Positions 23,399 to 37,300 of a DNA stretch of 62,684 bases are shown piece after piece. The notes beneath the pieces were generated by a model, which was not told the DNA's origin, made no database searches, and was given only the letters and a program-made list of their open reading frames with translations. The stretch is from assembly GCA_008931825.1 (NCBI GenBank), contig QXVZ01007685.1, positions 8,912 to 71,595 of the forward strand, read 5' to 3'. Numbering within the stretch: position 1 is the stretch's first letter; the number at the start of each line of letters is the position of its first letter. The translations under genes and the position numbers were made by a program. The DNA is from Phallusia fumigata (Eukaryota; Chordata; Ascidiacea; Phlebobranchia; Ascidiidae).

Positions 23399-25305
23399 GT
23401 TGTAGTTTGACAACATTTTAATGAAATGTCACAAATCTTTTATTTTTTAATGGTTCTGATTTGAATAAACTTTTCTGAGCAGTTGAAATCTTCCTAAAAA
23501 GCATTTTTTAAGACAGAAATTAGTTTATTGATAAAGAATAGAAATCGTAAAGCATACGCAGGAAGTGATTTGTTGCAACTGTAAAGCAATGTACAATGAA
23601 AATCACTTTAGGCATTTATGGGTCACTATCTAGCAACTCCATCTCTAATGTACACCAAGGAGAAATTTCTTAATCGTAATCTCTACTCTTGTGCGGGAGT
23701 CATAAGCCAGGTAATATTGTGGCAATATTGCTGTGCTATGAACACTTTGCTCAACAATATTAGTGGATTAGGCAGTGAGCAGAATAGAATATATACAAGG
23801 GATCGTTTTCAACTGACATATTTGTGTATGGGTTAGCAGAGAAGCAAAATACTCACCAGGCAAATTGATAAGTGGCAAATTACAGAAGAACAAAAAATGG
23901 TTTAGCATTTGAAGATCTATGACTACACATGACATTTTAAGCCAGGTGCATGCATTTGTAAATTGCCAAGTTTTAGTCAAGTTCATTTTTAGAACCATAT
24001 TGTTGAGCTTCATTTGTTTACATCAAACACAAATAATAATTCTGTGATATAAATGTGCAAAAGCAAACCAGAGCTAAAAAATTTAGAATACAGCAACCAC
24101 ATATAAAGCGGGGAAAACCTGTCACTTCATAACACCAAATTCAATATTTCAATGCACCAAACACAAAAATGCCAAAATGTAAGTGTTATACACATATTCA
24201 CCATTCCAAAATCAGTAAATCACAGTGATTTGGGTTGTACTTCACTTCTTATCTTGACTTGTTTAAAAAAGCAGGATGATTTGTTAACTTGACCCAACTT
24301 TTAACAGAACCATGATAGACACATTATTTTAATCTCAAAAATTCCATTTTCAATTTTCGGCTTTAAAATGCCCAACATCAATGGTCTGTCAGTATGGCAA
24401 CAACACAATGCTTTGCTTTTCAAAGTAAATAGTATGATTTAAGACAACGCTTACCAAACAAAAAGTACATAGTCATGTAGTACATGATTAATAAATTGGA
24501 CTTTCTATTTTGTGTTGTTGCCCAAAGAACTCAGGGGGGCATTTACAATAGGCGCCGGCGTATACTGTCAATCATATTGTAGGTACCCTGTAAAGATCAG
24601 ATGATGACAAACATGATAGTTAGCAGTCAAATAATCTTTGCAACATAGTAAGACTGATTTAGCTCCAACTGAATACCCTTTCTATGATCCAAAGGGCAAA
24701 CCCTAGCACACTTTCACAAAAGGGTAATGAGTAAATTTCACTTTTAAAATAAGTTTAAACACTCAGCATTTATGGTAGAGTTTACAGAATAGTTACAAAA
24801 TATGTTACCAGCAGATTTAAAAAAGTAAAAATATTCTGAGTAATAAAGGTAATAGAGCTTTACAGATTCAGTGGTTAGTTGACGTAATAATACTGAAACA
24901 ATCAGTAACATGGTTGAAACTTTGCAACAGACCATAACATGAAGTAAGACCACAAGATATATATCTGTGACCAAATCATCAATGACGGAACATGAAGTGC
25001 AGAAAAATAATATAACCGTATTCAAGTGCTTTCTGGTACTTGAAGTGCATACCTGTCAACAACACAAAGTTTACAATATAATGTTAGTTTTATTTTCTTG
25101 TCTGATTTCCACAAAAGGAACCTATCAATAAATTTATTTTAACTTTCAAACAAAACTTAGTAAACTTGTTTTCGAAACAGCAAAAACACTTTTATGCCCA
25201 TTCCAAAAGTTTAAATTATAAATGTATTTGTGGGCAAAGGTTTAGTATGTACACAAACTCATTTTACTAGTTATTGAAACTTTTGAAGGTTTCATTTTAT
25301 AAGAT
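23399..25305. other. convergent intergenic region, IHO1-like to ESYT
   Basis: 3' flanks of two convergent genes. Minus-strand AATAAA candidates for ESYT lie at 25138-25133 and 25094-25089. I see nothing else; the ORFs at 23618, 23768 and 24744 look like chance. Confidence 0.4.
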
Positions 25306-28300
25306 TCAAGACATGATAAACAACTTGTATGTACTCAGGTCATAGAAATTTCTGTTAGTTTCAATAGTAGCCATTTTATGCACAAACCATTGTGTTGTTG
25401 GCTGATTCACGTCGGTTGCTGACAAGTCAATAGTCACTTGACCCATCAGAACTTTTTCAGATGAAAGGAATCCTGTTTGGTTTTTCACTGTAACATGGAG
25501 TTTTCCATGTTTTATTTCTTTCAGTGCAGCATCAAACTCCAGTCTGCAGCAAAAAATTAACATGGTTATAGCCTTGATAACACGTTTTTACCACTCATGT
25601 TCAACAAAATATTTTCAAAATTACGGAAGAGAGCTTCAAAGCTAATCACTATGGAATTCACAGACTTATATGCTTTGCACTAGGGTTTAGGCTGGTAACA
25701 TTAAATGTGCATTTAAATGTATGCAATGTGCCATCTATGAAACATTGGGTGATCACTTGAAAAACTTTAATGTATAGCATTTATTTAAACTTTACATTTG
25801 GGAGCTTGGGGATCAACCAATGGGTCAAAAATGCTTATTTTCAGACGTCCATTTATCACGTTTTATTTTTGAAAAAAATTGAAACAAGACAATTATTTGC
25901 AGTGCACAGTTTTAGGTCTATTTTACATAGCATTGAGACTGAAAATTGTGGGTAAAATGTAACAGATTTTTGCATACTTCTGGTCGTAAACAGGGTTCAG
26001 ATTGTTCTTGATGACTTTGGTTTTCTTTCTTTTGCCTTTATCGTTGTTGAGATGAATCCGAACATAAGGATCTGACGTTCTGTCATCCTCATCACAGATA
26101 ATAAGATTTCTACACAGCAAATTTTTTTTAGTTTGCACGGGAGAAAATAACAGTTGTGCTACAGAGTTTTACAGTATCGTACATTTTACCGTGATTTTTT
26201 ATAAAGCTGACCACAGAATTACATTTTTTGTAACAACACTTGCTCAATCAACACTCACTCAGCACGCACAACTACCACAACCAGCTTATTGTTGTGGTAT
26301 CGATGAGTCAGCTTGATGCGACCAAGACCATTATCATTTTCTTCTTTGACATCCTCCCCAACATTTTGCATCCTGTGTTACAATTGTTGCAATGTTGAAA
26401 GCGCAGTTTCGAAAATCTGTTTACTTTAGTGGGAGTGCAAACTGCATGACCAAGTATCAAGCAGTACACAAATTACAAACCAAAGTGTTACATTAACCAA
26501 TCACCATCGACATGGCAATATTAAGTCACAATATATGCTCAATTATAATGTTACGGCATTTACTTTGCATTCAGTCTTTTGCGCAAATCATTCAGTGCTC
26601 CGGGATTAGAAATTTCAGATGAAATGCTGGGCGTCCGATTAAGGTTAGTGTCACGATGGGAAGGTGATACCCCACTTTCTGTAAAATGTGAACAACAGCT
26701 TGTTTAATTTTTGCCTTTGAAAAGGCAACATGTGATGCATTAAGATTTAGCAGGTGGGACAGGGTGACTGATAAACTAGATTGGGAAGAAAAAAATTACA
26801 AAGATATTTGTTAAAATACACTGGCCCAAATGGTTCTTAAAAGTGACATGCTTTATTTATCAAATGTTTCAGTAATAACTCAGGCCAGATCTGTGTGAAC
26901 AGTACAAATATTTATTTGAAGAATTGGCACAGAAAGAACAACATTATTAAACAACTACAAATTGCCACTACTGCAAATTACAAAGATAATATGCATGCAC
27001 AAATCGACCTATTTTGCCCATAAGAAACAAAGTTTTATCTGCCTATGTTGCATGCTAAGGAGATCCTACACCTTTTCCTTGTTCACCAATTCAAAACCAA
27101 AAAAATCAGAGACCGAATATTAAAGACAGGTAAAAAGAACAAATTACAAGTTACATTCACCTGAACATTTCCACACTCCATGCTTAAACATAACAACATT
27201 CAAAGAGATTTGGCATTGATCGCTAGGNAGATAGCTTTATAATGTAAAAATACTGACTGTGACTTTATTACCCTTAATATTCTGCAATTCCAAACCATAA
27301 ATTAAACCATACACACTAATATGAGTCACTGCCAAAAGTATTTATGTCATAAACTAGTATATTTTACTTCTGTACTTTTGAACAAATAGGGATTTAATGC
27401 ATATTCAAACATCACCTACAGTTAGTAGAGTTAAGACCCCCGATGCTGGGAATCAAACAAGTCAACACATTCTCATTATCTTCAAACATTTCAAACCAAC
27501 TTTAAAAAATACATGCTAGTACTTTTGTGTAACATTTTCCATGTTTCGATAAAATGTTTTACACACAAGTACTGGCTTGTATCTATTGAGACTATTCAAG
27601 AACCATAAATCGTGTACCAAACATAAAACCAAACTTCATAAATTCACAATACTTGGCTACTTACTACTTGAGTACCAATCACATGTTAAACATAATTATT
27701 CGAATTTATCTATAGAACAACTGATGTACCTGCAGTAGCTGTCTTTGGTTTAGAGTGGACAGTTATCTTTTGTGCATCGCTTGTAGCAGGTGTGTATTCT
27801 TTCGGGCACAGTATCTGGACAAGAAAGCATTGTGATTACCCGAAATACTAGGCCGAATGTCAGAGGAAATGTAGATAGGAAGGAAACGCCTACATTTCAA
27901 ATACTATACGCCCACCACACATACAAATGTTAAGTACACTGCTCTAAGGTAGGTTCACTTGGATTTGACTTGTGCTTCCAAAAGACAAAATCCCTAAATT
28001 ATGTAAAACAGTTTTCTGGCAGATAAACCTTTTAGATGGAAGAAAAGTCAACATTTTAGATGGAATCCTAATTCTAAATTCTGGACAAACACATACTTTC
28101 GTTTGGTTTTCAAAAATGCACAAAAACCTAACACTCACTCTTAAGGTAATCTTGCAACTGAGTTTGGACTTGATGCCGCCTCCCTGCAGGTGTATTGGTT
28201 CATCCAAAGTCATGTTCTCTGCATTTAAGACCTCTTGTAATTGAAGATCATACCTGCCAAGTGTGCCTTTTCCTGATGAGTTTTCAACCTACAAAACAAC

Positions 28301-31300
28301 AAACTATAATCAGAAAAAATGTAACAAAAAGGGACATGACAGCAACCAATTTACAGCAAAAAAATGACAGACCCTATTTCCGAAATTTTGTTTTAATTTT
28401 TCTTATTTATTACACTTGCATGCTGTGACGCAGAAACTGCACTCAATAAATCTAAATCAAACAACTATATTTTTGGTGTTATAGCACCAAACATTTGAAA
28501 TGATTGTAATTCATCGAATAATTTTAAACGCCTGTATTTTGTTTTCTACAACTAGTGATTCAATGCAGCCAAATCAATGTTATATTGATGTACATAGCTA
28601 AGTTAAAATTACAGAATGCATTGTTGCAAAAAATACAATTAGAGTGGTAGAAACTGGTTTGACCAAACTTTTAAAGATGTTGAGTCTTAAAAAAAATTAA
28701 CAAAGAAAACTTTCATTCAAACGAAGAAACATTTACACCCCTTTTCAGGATATTTTGTAGTGTGGCCTGTTAACATTCATGCAGAAGACCCAAAAGGTAA
28801 GTTTTTGCAACTGTGGGCATATAAGACATGCAGGATGGATTTGTGCACAGCACATTTCAGCTGCAATGATGGGGCAGGGTCGACATATTGAATGGATGGG
28901 TTGTGTGGATATGGACAACATAGGTATAAACATCAATACTACAATTAAGTTTCAGAGATATGAAAAAATGGAAGTCATTTTCAAGACCTACAGCTTTAAT
29001 TGCACAACATTCAATACAAGGAAAAATCAGAATCAAGTCGAAGTTTTCACACTGGAAAAAATCAGCTTGCTTTCAGTCTGACTTAATGCCATTAAACGAA
29101 AGCATAGCCACACATGTCACGCAAACGAAACCTTTGTCTGCTTTTTGTTGAAAACCCTGACCGAGGCCTTCACCATAGTGTTGATGCGTCTCTTGTCCTT
29201 GAGCTACATGTAAATTTTATCTTTGCAAAGTACCATTACAACAAAACTGTTTTATCCATTAGAGGCAGATTACGAAATACGAGCGTTTAACTGATTAAAA
29301 ATTATGTGTGGTGTCAAGAGAAAAGCTGTTACATATGGGTATGCAATTATAAACACAGGATTTGCAAAATATTTCTGAGAATTGTTTCTTTATTACAAAA
29401 AAGGCAAATGGCATGTACAGAAGGTTTTTTAATTGCCTTGATAGTTCAAAAAAATGCATGATGGTCTTCAAATTATTTTTTGTGGTTGATTTTCAGAACA
29501 ATTTAATTATTGTGTCAGAAAACATGACAGAAAGAAAATATTTCAAAATTGCTAGTTAACAGATTTTTGTTTTCTCAAAGTATATTTTTGAAATATAAGA
29601 AAATATTTGCTTATTTGTTTAATTAAAAGAAAGAAATATCAACCAGTCAATGTTTTGTCCAGTCAACAAAACTTAAATGTTTAAATATTTAATAATTTGC
29701 AATTGTGGACATAACGAAATATTTATTACCTAGAAAATAAAAATGTTTTTGTATTAAGCACCACCACAATTTGGTACCTTTTGACAGTAACTATTTGTAG
29801 TGTTAACTTACACAAACACCTGGCAGCCACCCTGCTATCATATGCAAGTATTTATGATGGCAATAAAAACATTCAAAAGTTTACAATCATGGGCAAGAAG
29901 TGAAAACGCGAACAATGTCAAAACACCTGCACAGTATATGAATTGCCAGCAACAAATTACGCTGATATAAGTCCACAATTAACCACACATGCATGGTACA
30001 CAGATGTCAGAATTTACACATAAACATATTACAACTTACCTCAAATGAAATAGTTTGTTGGCTTGGATCTTCTATGAGAAGACGGAAATTTTCTTCCCAC
30101 ACAGGGTTACTTGTCTCAGAAGCAGCCTAACAATACAGCAGCACCACAGTGTTAAAAAAACATTAGGAGTAACCATAGTGGCCTGTACTGCTGGTTAGTC
30201 ACAGAACAGTATTAGAACGACTTTAAATTTATAAGTGGTTTTCGAAACAAAGTGCCAAAAAATGCAAAATTAGGACAAATCACACACCTGAGTTTTCATT
30301 GGGTCCTTATTTGGTACAGAAATCTTTAGAACAGGACTTGGATCAAAGTTGTCTTCATTCCCTTCCTGCAGTTAAAGTTACAACAGTCATAAAAAGTCCT
30401 TGCTGTTGTGTGATAAAGGCACATCATAGCAAACGGTTTAACAAATCATAAGTGCACGTTATACATCACAACTTTGAATCAAAAATTTAATTTTTCAAAC
30501 TTAGCATTACAGTGTAGACTTAATATGAGGTAAATGAGTCATTAGAAATAAAAACATCTATAACATGGTAAACTAAAACCCAAGATAATACAAGGCTAAT
30601 GCTTGAGGTATAAGAAGTAAATAACAGTTGACTACTTACAGACAGGAACTCAGCACTGTTGGCAAATATGTTCAGCAGAGCCATATTTTTTGGTTGTATC
30701 TATTAAAAGGTATTTGTTAAAAAAATGAACTGCAAAACTGTTTCTTTTTAACCACAGTTTTACTCTTAAGTTGAGTTTATTTCGCCCAGTGAAATATTTG
30801 AGCATCATGTATGTGCATGATTAGGTCTCTTTGCCAACCAAGAGAAGTGAAATTGTAAGTTATCTATAGTACGAAATTACCAGCAGCATTGAACTTGAGA
30901 TTGAATTCCATACAAGCAACTTGACATTAATGAATAGTTACACAAACAGCTCGCTGTCAATGGATACATCCTATTTACAAAGTCAACATTTCCTACCTTG
31001 CCAAGATCATTGAGGTCAGTTGTCAGATCCATCCACTCAAGTCGCACATGAATCTTTCCAGTGCTGGCGTCTTTTAACTGAAACCACTGCACAAAAGTAT
31101 TACAATTTTAATGCACATAATGTAATTTATAATTGCTGTTGCAGTTGTACCCACCTCGTCTACCACGCCCTGTTCATAGACACTTTTTATTTCAATGGAA
31201 GCACTGAAAAAAAATTGAATGTCATGTATAGAAGTTGATGGTCTTGGGCATTGCTAAGCTTGTAAATGTCAACCAGTCTGACACTTGGCCAGTAAAATAA

Positions 31301-34300
31301 ATCCAAAACAAAGGCAATTTTTATCTGCCAAAAAATCTGTACCCATTGAAATAGACTAACATTAACCGAAATAAGTACAAAATAAAGAAAAAGTTTCGGT
31401 TACAATTAGTAACAAAATGTAATATGTTAAAGCTGAGGACAGGTTTTTGGAACCACTTGTCTGGGATGAAAATGTAATTCAAACTTTCTTCTTACCTTCC
31501 CAGATCATCAGCTTTGTTCAGGGGTCCGTCATCATCAAATAGAAGAAACTGAACTGTCGTCAGTGAAATGTCAGAAACCATAACATCAAAAGTTTCATTC
31601 CATTTTGGGTTTATGTTGTGCTCGATAATGGACGTTTTGAACTTCTGCTGATGACCGACTTTAATACAAGGATTAATAGCTAAACCTTTTTGCATGAATA
31701 TTTAAATGCAAATAACCGATGAAATGGAAATAGTTTTAAGTGCAACCAAATACAACTGGACAACAAATAAACAAATTTTTTACATACTTTTTAGTGGGTA
31801 TAACGTGCTACTAACAAACAAAAATTTTTAACAGTTCTCAATCATTTTCTAATTTACTATTCTTTGTCGTACAGCGTTGCCTATAAACTATGTAGGTACG
31901 AAATATTATAGTAATATGACATATACACTGATACATGTTAATGTAACATGTGAATATTCACACCCATACATGCACTGCTGTTAATAACACTGGGTTAGTG
32001 ACACATTAAGACATAGTGAACTCCATGCTATACACTTCAGCAGGCAAAGTTCTTAAACATTATTTTGTCTATTTGTATCCAACTTGTACAGTTTATGGCA
32101 AATAACAAAAAAACTTGTAATGTTTTAATGATCTTCGGNAACAAATCATAAGTGCATGTTATACATCACAACTTTGAATCAAAAATTTAATTTTTCAAAC
32201 TTAGCGTTACAGTGTAGACTTAATATGAGGTAAATGAGTTGTAGAAATAAAAACATCTATAACAAGGTAAACTAAAACCCAAGATAATACAAGGCTAATG
32301 CTTGAGGTATAAGAAGTAAATAACAGTCGACTACTTACAGACAGGAACTCCGCACTGTTGGCAAATATGTTCAGCAGAGCCATATTTTTTGGTTGTATCT
32401 ATTAAAAAGTATTTGTTAAAAAAATGAACTGCTAAACTGTTTCTTTTAACCACTGTTTTACTCTTAAGTTTTATTGAGTTTATGTCGCCCAGTGAAATAT
32501 TTGAGCACCATGTATGTGCACGATTAGGTCTCTTTGCCAACCAAGAGAAATGGAATTGTAAGTTATTTATAGCACGAAATTACCAGCAGCATTGAACTTG
32601 AGATTGAATTCCATACAAGCAACTTGACATTAATGAATAGTTACACAAACAGCTCGCTGTCAATGGATACATCCTATTTACAAAGTCAACATTTCCTACC
32701 TTGCCAAGATCATTGAGGTCAGTTGTCAGATCCATCCACTCAAGTCGCACATGAATCTTTCCAGTGCTGGCGTCTTTTAACTGAAACCACTGCACAAAAG
32801 TATTACAATTTTAATGCACATAATGTAATTTATAATTGCTGTTGCAGTTGTACCCACCTCGTCTACCACGCCCTGTTCATAGACACTTTTTATTTCAATG
32901 GAAGCACTGAAAAAAAATTGAATGTCATGTATAGAAGTTGATGGTCTTGGGCATTGCTAAGCTTGTAAATGTCAACCAGTCTGACACTTGGCCAGTAAAA
33001 TAAATCCAAAACAAAGGCAATTTTTATCTGCCAAAAAATCTGTACCCATTGAAATAGACTAACATTAACCGAAATAAGTACAAAATAAAGAAAAAGTTTC
33101 GGTTACAATTAGTAACAAAATGTAATATGTTAAAGCTGAGGACAGGTTTTTGGAACCACTTGTCTGGGATGAAAATGTAATTCAAACTTTCTTCTTACCT
33201 TCCCAGATCATCAGCTTTGTTCAGGGGTCCGTCATCATCAAATAGAAGAAACTGAACTGTCGTCAGTGAAATGTCAGAAACCATAACATCAAAAGTTTCA
33301 TTCCATTTTGGGTTTATGTTGTGCTCGATAATGGACGTTTTGAACTTCTGCTGATGACCGACTTTAATACAAGGATTAATAGCTAAACCTTTTTGCATGA
33401 ATATTTAAATGCAAATAACCGATGAAATGGAAATAGTTTTAAGTGCAACCAAATACAACTGGACAACAAATAAACAAATTTTTTACATACTTTTTAGTGG
33501 GTATAACGTGCTACTAACAAACAAAAATTTTTAACAGTTCTCAATCATTTTCTAATTTACTATTCTTTGTCGTACAGCGTTGCCTATAAACTATGTAGGT
33601 ACGAAATATTATAGTAATATGACATATACACTGATACATGTTAATGTAACATGTGAATATTCACACCCATACATGCACTGCTGTTAATAACACTGGGTTA
33701 GTGACACATTAAGACATAGTGAACTCCATGCTATACACTTCAGCAGGCAAAGTTCTTAAACATTATTTTGTCTATTTGTATCCAACTTGTACAGTTTATG
33801 GCAAATAACAAAAAAACTTGTAATGTTTTAATGATCTTCGGGTGTTCAGCTTAAAAAATATTATTATTAACTCCAACACATTATAATACCAATGTATAAC
33901 CACTAATATTCATCCTTTCGATGCTGTTTTTTCTACATTTTTTTAATTAATGATGTTTGAATGATAAAGTTAGTGTTACAGCAAATGCCAAAACACTATT
34001 GGGGTGAAGTCAAAGATTAAAAATAAAAAAGCCAATGTTAACTAAACAGTTTTTTCGTAGAAAGTTTCAAAACTGTAGCATTTTGTAGTACATTATAGAA
34101 TCATACAGTTCTGGTAAAATGTGCCTTGAGATGGGTAACAAGTTTATTGGCTAAGTGTAACAGTGAAATCGGTGTAACAGTGTTGATTGACTTAACAGCA
34201 GCAGCTGTTCTGATGGCTACACAATAAGTGGCATTGACTCAATGTGGACCAGATGCAATCCAAGTAATTCGATATAACCACTGCAGCAGTGGTGCTTGAC

Positions 34301-37300
34301 AAAATGCCAATAAGTTTCAAAGTCAACGCGCCACAGGGGACATATGTAAATTGTGATGTCGAAACAGTGAGACACACTTACCATTATGCAAAAATACCAT
34401 AACATAAAAATGCTAGCTCAAATAGTTCTGAAAAGTGCCATGCTTTATTCAACCCATGCAAAAAATACCACAATATAAAAATGCTGGCTCAAATAGTTCT
34501 TAAAAGTGCCATGCTTTAATCATCTGATAATGATGATGGCACCAGTTATTGCTAAAACTATTGATTAAATAGCATGTCGCTTTTAGGAACTATTAGGGCT
34601 AGCATATTTTTAATAAGAGGTTTGAACAGATCCATGACTGGTGCTTCAAAATACCTTAGACCTAAATGTTAAAAAAACAATTTTCAGATGTAAAATATAA
34701 AACCTAAATGCTAAAAAAACAATTTTCAGAAGTAAAATATAAAACCTAAATGCTAAAAAACCATTTTCAGATGTAAAATATAGAACCTAAATGCTAAAAA
34801 AAACAATTTTCAGAAGTGAAATATAAAACCTAAATGCTAAACAACTATTTTCAGATGTAAAATATAAAACCTAAATGCTAAAAAACTATTTTCAGATGCA
34901 AAATATAGAACCTAAATGCTAAAAAACTATTTTTAGATGTAAAGTAATTTAAAATCCAAATTTAATGGTTATTGGAATGCAGCCTTTGGGTGGGATACCA
35001 ACAAACACAATAACTAATACATACAATGAAACTAGAGAGGTGGCGTTCTCCATATTTTTATTNTCCAAATTTAATGGTTATTGGAATGCAGCCTTTGGGT
35101 GGGATACCAACAAACACAATAACTAATACATACAATGAAATTACAAATGTCACAGGACAATGTCACCTGAAAAACTAATTTCAAATTACTTGTTCCTGTA
35201 CAAAAATGATGTGAATAGACTTGTCAAATTGTAAGGTGTTATTATATTCGATTCACTGGGGGCCACAATTACATGACTAACATGGGTTTTACAAATTAAA
35301 CAACTGATGACCCAATAACCATGCAAACATTTTACTGTGTCCTCTCACCTTTTAGAAGTAAACCTGCCCAAAACAATAATAGATAACTTTGCTGGATTGT
35401 GTTAAACAGTCACATGAAAAACGTCAATTTGTGAGATAGTAGCATTCTGATTTGACATAAAGATTGTAAATATGTCGTTTTTGTGTGCCGACTTACAAGT
35501 TCAAATGTTCTTTTCCTTAAATNACATGAAAAACGTCAATTTGTGAGATAGTAGCATTCTGATTTGACATAAAGATTGTAAATATGTCGTTTTTGTGTGC
35601 CGACTTACAAGTTCAAATGTTCTTTTCCTTAAATACATCAAATATTCTACCACAGCACTCAGGATGCAAGCAAGCTTGTTTTTTAATGAATGCACCTTTT
35701 TACGCCACGAGACATCAAACTATTTTTTTACCAAACACAACTTATCTTTTCTAAGTGTTGGTACTAGGTCACAACCACAACCTTAAATGGGACTAAATCT
35801 ACCTTTATATTTGAGCCAACATACAAATGGTTAATGATACAGTTGAGAGAAAAGGTCAAACATTTATTGTGTGTTAGATATGTTGCAACAACCCAGGTGT
35901 TAGTAGAACGTAAGAGTCATGACTTTTACCATGCAGTACAGGGCAAATCTGTAAATGAAAAATCAAACTAACCATGTTTCGATGTGTCTGGATTAAATGA
36001 ATTTGTGTGATAAACTGCAAACAACAGCTTGATTTATAGATTTGTTGTTATCATAAAAAAATGATGTTGTGTCCGCACAGATGAACATTCAGAGATGGCG
36101 AGACTTATATTTGTGACCTTATGAATATGTCATGATAAATCCAACACCCAATGAATGGAATACAATGAACATTATGTATCAAATGTTGGCAACAAAGGGT
36201 AGAAACAAAATGGCTGGATGCGATTGCCTGCACAGATCTTACAATCTATGGTGCAGGAATTAGTAGTGCATAGCGGTATGCCGGTCATCTCACCAACCTA
36301 TCATGTTTACCTTTTATTGTTACGAATGGATCGCTGCCACCACCAAATCCCAAAACCTTTTTGTCCTTTTCTTCCAAGTTCGTGGCCTCAATTACATGGA
36401 TTCGCACAACTCCCTACACATAAGCAAGAGATAAAGGTTTAAAAATATTGACGATTGAACAAAACACTTCAGTGACAAAACACTTAAGCTGTAATGCATA
36501 AATATGACATGAAAGTTTTAAGATGCATACTGGCAATTAAATTACCAAATGATATTTGATAACAATGCTTTTCATATATTTGCATTTTTAATAAATCTAT
36601 TGATTTTGGCAAAGTGAAGTAGGTCAAAAAATATTTGTTATGATAATTCCTAAAAAAATGTGTACAGGCATGCTAAAATGTGTCATGACAATTAACTGCA
36701 TGCCATCATGAAAGATTCCAATTGAAATTCCCTAGGAAGTGGTATCNTGCATGCCATCATGAAAGATTCCAATTGAAATTCCCTAGGAAGTGGTATCACG
36801 TCACATGCCAAAAGGTTGCAATGTGTAAGAAATTTGATGGCATCACCGGTAACATCCCATTGTCAGAAAATTTCCAAAAACATTGAAGACAAAAGGCCTA
36901 TGATAGGCTCGGCCGACAATAACTGGTATTTATTGCAAGCATGTAGCTGCATGTGTGGTGCTTATCAGTTGTAATGCGAGCTGTTACCAACAAAATGAAA
37001 TAGATAAATTGTATGTGCACATTGCAAAAATCACCCATTTTTATTTCATTAGGATTTTACCTCGAAAGTTGAAGACCATACCAAATAAAATAAGCTCAAA
37101 ACATTGTATGCAAANCAAAAGGCCTATGATAGGCTCGGCCGACAATAACTGGTATTTATTGCAAGCATGTAGCTGCATGTGTGGTGCTTATCAGTTGTAA
37201 TGCGAGCTGTTACCAACAAAATGAAATAGATAAATTGTATGTGCACATTGCAAAAATCACCCATTTTTATTTCATTAGGATTTTACCTCGAAAGTTGAAG

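Noticed and set aside
28779..29081. 100-residue plus-strand ORF in the large ESYT intron
   Set aside because: No recognisable domain, no splice support, opposite strand to the host gene; probably chance or repeat-derived.
35501..35530. Small candidate ESYT exon reading (G)KEHLN between exons 9 and 10
   Set aside because: Acceptor is weak (TTTAAG) and the exit phase is incompatible with exon 10; direct joining of exons 9 and 10 is in phase.
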